This document shows positions 9,656 to 17,353 of a stretch of DNA of 64,000 bases, piece after piece. The position numbers and the translations under genes are program-made. Origin of the DNA: Brevundimonas halotolerans. GTDB lineage: Bacteria; Pseudomonadota; Alphaproteobacteria; Caulobacterales; Caulobacteraceae. The stretch spans positions 124,001-188,000 of the forward strand of contig NZ_QTTA01000010.1 of assembly GCF_003730275.1 (NCBI RefSeq). The letters run 5' to 3'. Every line of letters starts with the position of its first letter. Position 1 is the first letter of the stretch. The notes under the pieces are model-generated. The model was not told where the DNA came from. It searched no databases and was given only the letters and a program-made list of their open reading frames with translations.

Positions 9656-11059
9656 TCAGGCCGCCGGTTCGTTGGTTGTCGGGGGGGAATGCAGAATCGA
9701 GCGTTTCCGGGCGTAGAAGACCCAGTTCACGATCGCGCAGCTCAGGTAGAAGGCGAGGAAGGCGTACAGGGCGGTCTCGGGCCCGCCGGTGGCGCGCATG
9801 GAGTCACCGAAGGCCATGGGGATGAAGAAGCCGCCATAGGCGCCGACGGCCGAGGAGAAGCCGATGATGGCGGCCGCCTCCATCTCGGACGCCTTGAGAC
9901 GCAGTGCGGCCGTGGCCATCGGCATTAGCCGCAGCATGTCGATCCGGACGATTGCGGGGATCATCTGGAAGGTCGAGGCATTGCCCACCCCGGTCCAGAA
10001 GAACAGCCAGAGGAAGGCGGCGAAGAACAGGATGAACGACGGTTCAGCGCCGAAGCCGCCCACACTGTAGAGCACAGCCAGTACGCCGACCATCAGGGCG
10101 CCGAAGACGATCTGGGTGACATTTTCTCCGCCCCAGCGGTCAGACACCCATCCGGTGAGGGCGCGCGAGGCCGCCCCGACCAGCGGTCCGAGGAAGGCGA
10201 ACTGCAGCGCGTTCACTTCCGGAAACAGGGTCTTGGTCAGCAGGGGGAAGGCGGCCGAGAAGCCGATGAAGGAACCGAAGGTGCCAACATAAAGCCAGCA
10301 CATCAGCCAGTTGTGCTTGCGCTTGAAGATCACGGACTGCGCCGCGAAAGAAGCCTTGGCCGAGCTGAGGTCGTTCATGCCGAACCAGGCAGCGGCGGCA
10401 GATGCCAGAAGGAAGGGAATCCAGACGAAGCCGGCGTTCTGAAGCCACATCTGGCTCTCGACGCCCTTGTCGACGGCGATCTGGGGCGCTCCGACGACGG
10501 GCGCGAACAGGCCAAGTGTGATGACCACCGGCACGAGGAACTGCATGACGCTGACGCCGAGGTTGCCGAACCCGGCGTTGATGGCGAGCGCATTGCCCTT
10601 TTCCGCCTTGGGGAAGAAGAAGGCCATGTTCGACATCGATGATGCAAAGTTTCCACCGCCCAGTCCGCAAAGCAGGGCCAGGGTGACGAACACCCAGTAG
10701 GGCGTGTCGGGGTTCTGGACCGCGAGACCGATGCCCAGCGCCGGAACGACCAAGGACAGGGTCGACAGAGCCGTCCATCGACGGCCGCCGAAAATCGGCA
10801 CCATGAAGCTGTAGAAAATGCGGAGTGTCGCACCCGAGAGGGCCGGAAGGGCAGTCAGCCAGAACAGCTGATCGGTGGTGAACTGGAATCCGATCAGACC
10901 GAGCTTGGCCACCACCATGGACCAGACCATCGACACCGAGAAGGCCAGGAGGAGGTTGGGCACCGAAATCCAGAGATTACGGCGGGCGATCGCCTTGCCG
11001 GTCGTGGACCAGAATTCTGGGTCTTCGGGACGCCAGTCAGTAAGGATGGAGCGAGACAT
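9656..11059 (-). CDS. narK2: Nitrate/nitrite transporter, NarK2 (E. coli NarK/NarU) type
   Basis: 467 residues, major facilitator superfamily, about 12 membrane helices. The N-terminus (ITDWRPEDPEFW in spirit, here LTDWRPEDPEFW) and segments such as SFMVPIFGGRRW and GGGNFASSMSNMAFFFPK closely follow E. coli NarK. This places it in the NarK2 subgroup, regarded as nitrate/nitrite antiporters. The second nitrate signature appears as GVGNASTFQMIP. It lies between narK1 and narG with a 2-bp gap to narG. In Paracoccus the two NarK domains are fused; here they are separate genes, 12 bp apart. Confidence 0.93.
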   Translation of the reverse strand: MSRSILTDWRPEDPEFWSTTGKAIARRNLWISVPNLLLAFSVSMVWSMVVAKLGLIGFQFTTDQLFWLTALPALSGATLRIFYSFMVPIFGGRRWTALSTLSLVVPALGIGLAVQNPDTPYWVFVTLALLCGLGGGNFASSMSNMAFFFPKAEKGNALAINAGFGNLGVSVMQFLVPVVITLGLFAPVVGAPQIAVDKGVESQMWLQNAGFVWIPFLLASAAAAWFGMNDLSSAKASFAAQSVIFKRKHNWLMCWLYVGTFGSFIGFSAAFPLLTKTLFPEVNALQFAFLGPLVGAASRALTGWVSDRWGGENVTQIVFGALMVGVLAVLYSVGGFGAEPSFILFFAAFLWLFFWTGVGNASTFQMIPAIVRIDMLRLMPMATAALRLKASEMEAAAIIGFSSAVGAYGGFFIPMAFGDSMRATGGPETALYAFLAFYLSCAIVNWVFYARKRSILHSPPTTNEPAA

Positions 11060-11071
11060 CCGCGCCTTTCT

Positions 11072-12430
11072 CTAGTTCGGACGGGTGGATGAGGCGGCGG
11101 CGGTTCGGTCGGGACCGACGCCGGCCAGCTCGGGGAATTCGGGCAGGGTCGCCAGCATCGGGGAGCGCTGACGCTCCATCCGGCGGACGGCGAAATGCAT
11201 CCAGACGAGGGCGGTGAGGACCAGCAGGAACAGCAGCATGAAGCAACTGGTCCAGACGCCGGTCAGGTCGTTCAGTACGCCAAAGACTATGGGCAGGATG
11301 AAGCCGCCAAGGCCGCCGATCATCCCGACCAGACCGCCGACCGAGCCGACGTGGTCGGGATAGTAGACGGGGATGTGTTTGTAGACGGCTGCCTTGCCGA
11401 GGCTCATGGCGAAGCCGAGCACGAAAACCACAGCGGTGAAGACCGGTAGGCTCATCGCCAGGCGGAAACGGATCGGCCCGTCGATGCCGTCGACTACGTA
11501 GGTCGTCGCCGGATAGGCGAGAATGAAAGCGCAAACGACGCTGATGAGAAAGGTCAGGTACATGACCTTGCGGGCGCCGATCCGGTCGGACAGCCAGCCC
11601 CCGAACACCCGGAACAGCGAGCCGGGGATCGAATAGGCCGCGGCCAGCATGCCGGCAACGCCGATGCCCACACCATAGGCTCCGGTCAGATAATGCGGCA
11701 GCCACAGGGCGAGCGCGACGAACCCGCCGAAGACGAAGAAATAGTAGAGCGCAAACCGCCAAACCCGAAGGTCTTTCAGCGGCTCAAGCTGCATCCAGGC
11801 CGCCACAGGCTTCTGGCCCGTCCGCCGGCGCTCGATCAGCTGGGGCTCGTCGCGGGTCAGAAAAAAGGCCGCGAGAGCGATGAGGAGCAGGGCCCCGGCC
11901 CAGACCTGGGCCACGGCTTCCCAGCCCAGCGCCAGCATGACGAAGGGGGCCGCGAATTTGGTTACCGCCGCGCCGACATTGCCCGCGCCGAAGATACCCA
12001 GGGCCGTGCCCTGCCGACCGGCCGGGAAGAATTTCGAGACATAGGCGACGCCGACTGCAAAGGCCCCGCCTGCCATGCCGACGCCGAGGGCAGCGATCAG
12101 GAACTGGGGGTAGGTTTCAGCGTAGGAGAGAAGGAAAGTCGCCGCCGCCGCCAGAGCCATGACGATCAGGCTGACCCTCCGCCCGCCGAATTGTTCGGTC
12201 CAGACGCCGAGAAACACGCGCGCCAGCGATCCGGTCAGAATGGGGGTTCCGACCAGCAGGCCGAACTGCGCCTCGGTCAAGCCCAGGTCGGCCTTGATCT
12301 GAACGCCGATGATCGAAAAGATCGTCCACACCGCGAAGCAGGCCGTGAAGGCAAAGGTGCTGACCCACAGGGCCGACGCCGCGCCGGGTGCTGCTGTTTC
12401 AGAGGTGGATGCCACCTGCGTCTGCTCCAT
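11072..12430 (-). CDS. narK1: Nitrate transporter, NarK1 type
   Basis: 452 residues, major facilitator superfamily, about 12 membrane helices, first gene of the nar operon. It differs clearly from its neighbour narK2. The signature segments here are GGAFAVGVAYVSKFFP, GIFGAGNVGAAVTKF and GGLVGMIGGLGGF, typical of the NarK1/NasA-like subgroup, which takes up nitrate with protons. The pair would let the cell start nitrate respiration (NarK1) and then run by exchange (NarK2). An FNR-type box centred about 69 bp upstream of the ATG should drive the whole operon. Confidence 0.9.
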   Translation of the reverse strand: MEQTQVASTSETAAPGAASALWVSTFAFTACFAVWTIFSIIGVQIKADLGLTEAQFGLLVGTPILTGSLARVFLGVWTEQFGGRRVSLIVMALAAAATFLLSYAETYPQFLIAALGVGMAGGAFAVGVAYVSKFFPAGRQGTALGIFGAGNVGAAVTKFAAPFVMLALGWEAVAQVWAGALLLIALAAFFLTRDEPQLIERRRTGQKPVAAWMQLEPLKDLRVWRFALYYFFVFGGFVALALWLPHYLTGAYGVGIGVAGMLAAAYSIPGSLFRVFGGWLSDRIGARKVMYLTFLISVVCAFILAYPATTYVVDGIDGPIRFRLAMSLPVFTAVVFVLGFAMSLGKAAVYKHIPVYYPDHVGSVGGLVGMIGGLGGFILPIVFGVLNDLTGVWTSCFMLLFLLVLTALVWMHFAVRRMERQRSPMLATLPEFPELAGVGPDRTAAASSTRPN

Positions 12431-12492
12431 GGAATGCCGCCGCTTGCCGGCTGAGGTTCCATTAGACCTAGCGCGCCCTTGGCATGCGTTAT

Positions 12493-12506
12493 TTGACGTT
12501 TATCAA
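12493..12506 (-). promoter_or_regulatory. FNR/Dnr-type box for the nar operon
   Basis: The 14-mer TTGACGTTTATCAA matches TTGAY-N4-RTCAA. Its centre is about 69 bp before the narK1 ATG, which suits activation from position -41.5 with a leader of about 28 nt. The surrounding DNA (12480-12620) is visibly AT-richer than the flanking genes. A TAGGTC hexamer near 12465-12470 (minus strand) could be the -10 element. Confidence 0.8.
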
Positions 12507-12607
12507 TCCTATGCTTGGTGAAGTTGGAACATGCGTACTGGAATGAGGGATAATTACAGTAACGTGATAATGTAAAGGCGCAGAGTTAGCGCGCTTATCT
12601 TCCTTGC

Positions 12608-12621
12608 TTGATATTGGTCAA
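12608..12621 (+). promoter_or_regulatory. FNR/Dnr-type box in front of the Crp/Fnr regulator gene
   Basis: TTGATATTGGTCAA is a second near-perfect box in the same intergenic region, about 93 bp before the regulator ATG. It suits control of the regulator by itself or by a global FNR. I do not see a good -10 hexamer at the matching distance. Confidence 0.72.
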
Positions 12622-12707
12622 GCCATCCACTAGTCGGAGATGGGGGTGGAGCATGCGAACCCGGCCAGTTCAGAATCTCGCTCTCGAATCGCTTGAGGAA
12701 AAACACG

Positions 12708-13493
12708 ATGACGATGCGCCCCGCAGATCTTGACCGCGTCCGCGCCCTTCCTCTGTTTGAACGCGCCGCGCCGGAAGTTTTCCGGGACGTGACCGGCGGC
12801 GCATTCCTGCAGCGCTTCCCTGCCGGGACCACCTTGCTGATGGAGGGCGACAGGGTCGACTTCCTCTATGTGCTGCTTGACGGGGCGGTCGAACTTCAGG
12901 GCTCCTGGAAGGAGAAGGAAACGACCCTCGCCCTCTTGCGACCGGTTTCGACTTTTATTCTGGCCGCAGTAGTCCTTGACGCCGACGCCCTGATGTCAGC
13001 GCGAACCCTGGAGCGGTCGGAGATCCTGATGCTGTCCGGCGAGGCTCTTCGCCGCACCATGAGGCAGGATGCCGACTTCAGCTTTGCTGTGGCCCAGGAA
13101 CTCTCGGGTTGCTACCGCGGCCTCGTGCGGGCCGTGAAGAACCAGAAGCTCCGGGGCGGTGTCGAACGTCTGGCCAACTATCTGATTACCCAGAGGGTGC
13201 GCCAAGGGATGTGCGATCCCATCGTCCTGCCCCACGAGAAGCGGGTGCTGGCTTCTCTGCTCGGCATGTCTCCCGAGAACCTTTCCCGCGCCTTCGCCAG
13301 TCTGTCCAGCTACGGCGTTTCTGTGCAAGGCGCCGAAGTCGGCATCGGCCGGCCCGAGGCCCTCGAGCGGCTGGCGCGGCCTCATCCGCTGATCGACAAT
13401 CACATGCCGCCACCGACGGAGAACATCGGCAAGGCTGAACGTGAGCGGTGGAGCTCGCAGACGGGACGGACCTGCGGCTCCGTCCTGGGCTGA
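12708..13493 (+). CDS. Crp/Fnr-family regulator, Dnr/NarR-like
   Basis: 261 residues from the ATG at 12708, chosen because GAGGAA lies 7 bp upstream; a TTG at 12693 would add five residues and lose that site. The N-terminal half is a cyclic-nucleotide-binding-like beta roll. The C-terminal helix-turn-helix contains PHEKRVLASLLGMSPENLSR. The recognition helix has E..SR, which in FNR reads TTGAT/ATCAA, and such boxes occur at five places nearby. The N-terminal cysteine cluster of oxygen-sensing FNR is absent, so the signal is more likely NO or nitrate/nitrite, as in Dnr or NarR. It diverges from the nar operon and is convergent with moaA. Confidence 0.87.
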   Translation: MTMRPADLDRVRALPLFERAAPEVFRDVTGGAFLQRFPAGTTLLMEGDRVDFLYVLLDGAVELQGSWKEKETTLALLRPVSTFILAAVVLDADALMSARTLERSEILMLSGEALRRTMRQDADFSFAVAQELSGCYRGLVRAVKNQKLRGGVERLANYLITQRVRQGMCDPIVLPHEKRVLASLLGMSPENLSRAFASLSSYGVSVQGAEVGIGRPEALERLARPHPLIDNHMPPPTENIGKAERERWSSQTGRTCGSVLG

Positions 13494-14486
13494 TCAGCCC
13501 CCAAGTTGGGCCAGATTCCTCAGGTCGCCGGAGCGGCCCAATGCGAGGTTGTGGCCTGCGGACTTGCCTCCCAGGGAGGACATGATGCGCTGGGTCAGCG
13601 CCTCTCGATCATCGTCATCCTGCAGCAGATCGCGCAGGTCGACGCCGCCGTCTCCGAACAGGCACAGGCGCAGCTTGCCCCGCGCCGTGACGCGAAGGCG
13701 GTTGCAGCTGTCGCAGAAGCCGGGCGCATAGGGCGCGATCAGGCCGATGGCGCCAGTGTGGTCGGGGTGGCGATATTCCAGCGCCGGCCCGGCGTCAAAG
13801 GCGCGCTCCGACGGGGTCCAGCCATTCTGGTCCAGCCAGTCCCGCAGGCCCTGGGCCTTGACGTGATGGCGCGCGAAATACGCGTCGTTGTCCGTCGTCT
13901 TCATCAGCTCGATGAACCGGACGGCCACGGGCCGATCACGCACGAAGCGCGCCCAGCCGTCAAACCCGGCTTCCGCCGTCTCGCGCAACAGGACAGCGTT
14001 GACCTTCACAGCCGAGTAGCCCGCCGCCAACGCCAGGTCCAGGCCCGCCAGGACCTGGTTCAGTTTGTCGTGGCCGGTGATCTCATGGAACGTCTGAGGA
14101 TCGATCGAATCGATGCTGACGTTGATATGGCTGAGACCGGAGGCCCGCCAGTCGGTCGCATGACGGGCCAGGTTCCAGCCGTTCGTGGTCATGGCAACCT
14201 TGGCCACACCCGGCGCGCTCGCAACGGTCTGGATGATGGCGTTGAAGTCCTTACGGACAGTGGGTTCACCTCCGGTCAGGCGAACCTTGCTGAGTCCCAG
14301 ATCGGAAAACCCGGCGACCAGACGACCAATCTCGTCGACCGTCAGGAACGACAGGGGGCCGGTCTTTTTCCACCCGTTCGGCAAACAGTAGGTGCAGCTG
14401 AAATTGCAGACCTCTGTCACCGACAGGCGAAGGTAGTGGAACCGGCGGCCAAAGCCGTCAGTGATTTTGCCGGCGTCGAACGCCAT
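13494..14486 (-). CDS. moaA: GTP 3',8-cyclase (molybdenum cofactor biosynthesis)
   Basis: 330 residues. MoaA is a radical-SAM enzyme that, with MoaC, turns GTP into cyclic pyranopterin monophosphate. The SAM cluster cysteines are C27, C31 and C34 (CNFSCTYC). The second cluster is at FCDSCNRLR..LRLCLFG near residues 250-270. The C-terminus ends in the double glycine (AQLGG) needed for activity. Its stop codon directly abuts that of the regulator gene. The other moa genes are about 11 kb away (25656-27388), so the pathway is split into two transcription units. Confidence 0.95.
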   Translation of the reverse strand: MAFDAGKITDGFGRRFHYLRLSVTEVCNFSCTYCLPNGWKKTGPLSFLTVDEIGRLVAGFSDLGLSKVRLTGGEPTVRKDFNAIIQTVASAPGVAKVAMTTNGWNLARHATDWRASGLSHINVSIDSIDPQTFHEITGHDKLNQVLAGLDLALAAGYSAVKVNAVLLRETAEAGFDGWARFVRDRPVAVRFIELMKTTDNDAYFARHHVKAQGLRDWLDQNGWTPSERAFDAGPALEYRHPDHTGAIGLIAPYAPGFCDSCNRLRVTARGKLRLCLFGDGGVDLRDLLQDDDDREALTQRIMSSLGGKSAGHNLALGRSGDLRNLAQLGG

Positions 14487-14510
14487 GGAAGCCCCTTTCC
14501 AAACACGGGA

Positions 14511-14532
14511 GGCGGAGGGATTTCTCCCGCCG
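14511..14532 (-). other. Hairpin in the moaA 5' leader
   Basis: GGCGG-A-GGGA, a TTTC loop and TCCC-G-CCGCC can fold into a 9-bp stem with one mismatch, about 24 nt upstream of the moaA ATG. It may affect leader stability or translation, or may be incidental. It does not resemble the molybdenum-cofactor RNA motif. Confidence 0.3.
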
Positions 14533-14664
14533 CCCTCGATCCTTGCGGATCCGGCTGCCGAACCTTGGCGCTGTAGAGCTTTAGGTCGGGCCGCTCGGAG
14601 CGAACTCGTGAAGATTTGTACCTGATCACCCCGTCATACCCCATGACGCGAGCCCGCCCCGGCC

Positions 14665-14678
14665 TTGATGAAGATCAA
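14665..14678 (+). promoter_or_regulatory. FNR/Dnr-type box upstream of modABC
   Basis: TTGATGAAGATCAA is a perfect match to the FNR consensus. It is centred about 100 bp before the modA ATG and 185 bp before the divergent moaA ATG. Activation from -41.5 would start modA transcription near 14713. This would tie molybdate uptake to anaerobiosis or NO. The rest of 14487-14771 holds no gene that I can support. Confidence 0.78.
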
Positions 14679-14771
14679 TCGGGATCGATACACGCCGGGG
14701 ATGTCGACAGACCCGGCCATGCTAATCAGAGTCGGCAGACCGGAGCGGTCGGCCCAGAAGGAGGCGCATCA

Positions 14772-15578
14772 ATGGCGGAAGAGGGGGCAAGCATTGACCG
14801 ACGAGCCGGGCTGTTGCTTCTCGCAGCCACGGCGCTGGTCGCGTGCTCGCCCCGCCGCGTAGACCCATCGTTGATCGACCTGTTCGCTGCCGCCAGTCTG
14901 CGTGAGGTGCTGGACGCCGTCGTTGCCGACTATCGCCGCCGCTTCGGCAAGACCGTGCGGGTGACCTATGCCGGAAGCGGTCAACTGGCCCGACAGATCG
15001 CCCAGGGCGCACCGGCGGATCTGTTCATTGCGGCTGATGAGGCGTGGATGGACTGGCTGGACCAACGCGGCCTGATCGAGACGTCCGCCCGACGATCCCT
15101 TGCGTCCAACCAGTTGGTGCTGATTGCGCCGGTGGCCGCCTCAGACGATCCGGTGGACCTGACAGCCCCAGCTGCGATCGCCGCGCGGCTGGGGGAGGGG
15201 CGCCTGGCCATGGCCGAAACCGCCGTGCCGGCGGGCCGCTATGGGCAGGAGGCTCTCATTCACCTGAACCTGTGGCCGGCGGTCAAGGATCGGCGGGCCC
15301 CCGCCGACGATGTCCGGGCGGCGCTAGCCATGGTCGCTCGCGGCGAGGCGCCGCTGGGTCTGGTCTATGCGACCGACGCCCGGGTCGAGCCACGGGTCCG
15401 GGTCGTAGCGACCTTCCCCACGGGAAGCCACGCGCCGATCGTCTATTCTGCGGCGCCGGTCCGGCCACTGGACGGAGCCGGCGACCCCGAGGGTGCGCGG
15501 GCCTTTCTGGGCTTCCTGGCCGGCACTCAGGGACAGTCCGTTTTTCGGCGCTTCGGCTTCGCGCCCGTCCCTGTCTGA
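14772..15578 (+). CDS. modA: Molybdate ABC transporter, substrate-binding protein (lipoprotein)
   Basis: 268 residues from the ATG at 14772, which has AGGAG about 9 bp upstream; the open frame further upstream is not protein-like. ModA captures molybdate outside the inner membrane and hands it to ModB. Binding-protein segments are clear: DLFAAASLREVLDAV near the start, SGQLARQIAQGAPADLF and FLAGTQGQSVFRRFGF. The signal sequence ends in LVAC, a lipobox, so it is probably a lipoprotein rather than a free periplasmic protein. It is the first gene of modABC. Confidence 0.92.
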   Translation: MAEEGASIDRRAGLLLLAATALVACSPRRVDPSLIDLFAAASLREVLDAVVADYRRRFGKTVRVTYAGSGQLARQIAQGAPADLFIAADEAWMDWLDQRGLIETSARRSLASNQLVLIAPVAASDDPVDLTAPAAIAARLGEGRLAMAETAVPAGRYGQEALIHLNLWPAVKDRRAPADDVRAALAMVARGEAPLGLVYATDARVEPRVRVVATFPTGSHAPIVYSAAPVRPLDGAGDPEGARAFLGFLAGTQGQSVFRRFGFAPVPV

Positions 15579-15587
15579 GCCGCCCCG

Positions 15588-16283
15588 ATGTTCTCGCTCA
15601 GCCCCGAGGAACAGCAGATTATCGGACTGTCGCTGAAGGTCGCCGCCACAGCGACGGTGTTCAGCCTGCCGCCGGGCGTCGCCCTGGCCTATCTGCTGTC
15701 GCGGGCTGACTTTCCCGGCAAGGCCCTGCTGTCGGGCCTTACCCATCTGCCCCTGATCCTGCCGCCGGTCGTCACCGGCTACGCCCTGTTGCTGCTGTTC
15801 GGCCGCAACGGGCCGCTGGGGCGTCTGCTGGACCCATTGGGGATCGTGTTCGCCTTCGACTGGACGGGCGCGGCCCTGGCCGCGGCGGTCATGGGCTTTC
15901 CCTTGATGGTGCGGGCGATCCGGCTGTCGTTCGATCTGGTTGATTCCCGGATTGAACGCGCGGCCGAGACCCTGGGAGCCAGACCCTTGATCCGCTTCCT
16001 GACCATTACCCTGCCGCTCGCGCTACCCGGCGTAGCGGCCGGGGCGGTGCTGGGCTTCGCCAAGGCGCTCGGCGAGTTCGGGGCCACCATCACCTTCGTG
16101 GCCAACATACCCGGAGAGACGCGCACCCTCCCGCTCGCCATCTACAGCCTGATCCAGGTTCCCGGCGGCGAGGCCGCCGCGCTGAGATTGGTCTTCATCT
16201 CGGTCGGGGTTTCGATCGGCGCCCTGTTGATCTCGGAGTGGGGCGCGCGGGCCGCGACGCGGCGCCTGGCAGGAATGGGCTGA
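15588..16283 (+). CDS. modB: Molybdate ABC transporter permease
   Basis: 231 residues, about five membrane helices. The EAA loop that docks to the ATPase is visible as ETLGARPLIRFLTITLPLAL followed by GVAAGAVLGFAKALGEFG. The length is standard for ModB. It begins 9 bp after modA and its stop codon overlaps the modC start (TGATG), so the three genes form one operon. Confidence 0.95.
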   Translation: MFSLSPEEQQIIGLSLKVAATATVFSLPPGVALAYLLSRADFPGKALLSGLTHLPLILPPVVTGYALLLLFGRNGPLGRLLDPLGIVFAFDWTGAALAAAVMGFPLMVRAIRLSFDLVDSRIERAAETLGARPLIRFLTITLPLALPGVAAGAVLGFAKALGEFGATITFVANIPGETRTLPLAIYSLIQVPGGEAAALRLVFISVGVSIGALLISEWGARAATRRLAGMG

Positions 16284-17347
16284 TGCTCGACGTTTCCGCC
16301 CATATCGTCCGTGGCGACTTCGCGCTCGAGGTCAGCTTCTCGAGCGACGCCCGCATCACCTGTCTTTTTGGCCGCTCCGGCGCGGGCAAGACGACAGTGG
16401 CCGAGGTCGTCGCCGGCCTTGTCCGCCCCTCGTGCGGCCGGGTGATGCTGAACGGGGAGGCCCTTCTTGACAGCGACACCGGTCAGTCGGTCCCGGTCTG
16501 GAAACGACGCATCGGCTATGTGTTCCAGGACGCGCGGCTATTTCCGCACATGACGGTTCGGGACAATCTGCTTTACGGCCCCCGTCGATCAGGCGATCCG
16601 GATCCTGCTCTTGATGAGGCGGTGGCCTTGTTGGGTCTCGAAGGTCTGCTCGAGCGCGGCCCGAGTTCGTTGTCCGGCGGCGAGGCCCGGCGGGTCGCGA
16701 TCGGACGGGCCCTGCTCAGCCGTCCCCGTCTGCTGATCCTCGACGAGCCGCTGGCCGGATTGGACGGCGCCCGGCGCGGCGACATTCTGCCCTATCTGGA
16801 TCGACTGGCTCGAGAGGGGCCTCCCATCCTCTATGTCAGCCATGCCGTAGAAGAGGTCGCCCGCCTGGCCGATCGCGTGGTTCTGGTCAGTGACGGCCGA
16901 GCTGTTGGTGCCGAGCCTCCCGATGCCGCGTTCGATCGTCCGGAGGCCGAGGCCGCCGCCGGGCTCACCGCGCCCTTGTCCGTTCTCGACGGGCGGGTCA
17001 TAGCGCACGATCCCGAAAGAGACGCCACCCGCGTCGACCTGGCGGGGACCGCGTTTCTCGCCCCGCTCCTCCATGTGGTCCCCGGCGATCGCTTGCGAGT
17101 CGTTGTCGACGCGCGGGAAGTCGCTCTTGCCCTGACCGATCCTGTCGACGCCAGTTTCCAGAACCGGCTTCCGATGGAGGTCGCCGCGCTGGAGGTCCGG
17201 AGCGATGGAGTCCTCGTTCGACTTGAGGCAGGCGGGCTGAGGATGAAGGCTCTGGTTACCCGGCAAGCGAGCGAGCAGCTGGGACTGGCCCCAGGAAGGC
17301 GCGTGATCGCACTGGTGAAGGCGACCGCTGCCGCCCGCTACGCCTGA
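16283..17347 (+). CDS. modC: Molybdate ABC transporter ATP-binding protein
   Basis: 354 residues starting MLDVSAHIV. The Walker A motif is GRSGAGKTT, the ABC signature LSGGEARRVAIGRAL and the Walker B LLILDEPLAGLD. The C-terminal third (from about residue 290) is a TOBE/Mop-like domain, which senses molybdate in ModC proteins. It energises uptake of the metal needed by NarG. It ends 6 bp from the convergent nnrS gene. Confidence 0.95.
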   Translation: MLDVSAHIVRGDFALEVSFSSDARITCLFGRSGAGKTTVAEVVAGLVRPSCGRVMLNGEALLDSDTGQSVPVWKRRIGYVFQDARLFPHMTVRDNLLYGPRRSGDPDPALDEAVALLGLEGLLERGPSSLSGGEARRVAIGRALLSRPRLLILDEPLAGLDGARRGDILPYLDRLAREGPPILYVSHAVEEVARLADRVVLVSDGRAVGAEPPDAAFDRPEAEAAAGLTAPLSVLDGRVIAHDPERDATRVDLAGTAFLAPLLHVVPGDRLRVVVDAREVALALTDPVDASFQNRLPMEVAALEVRSDGVLVRLEAGGLRMKALVTRQASEQLGLAPGRRVIALVKATAAARYA

Positions 17348-17353
17348 TCACCA

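Noticed and set aside
14487-14771. Molybdenum-cofactor riboswitch before moaA
   Set aside because: Only a simple hairpin is seen; the multi-stem motif and its conserved core are not recognisable.
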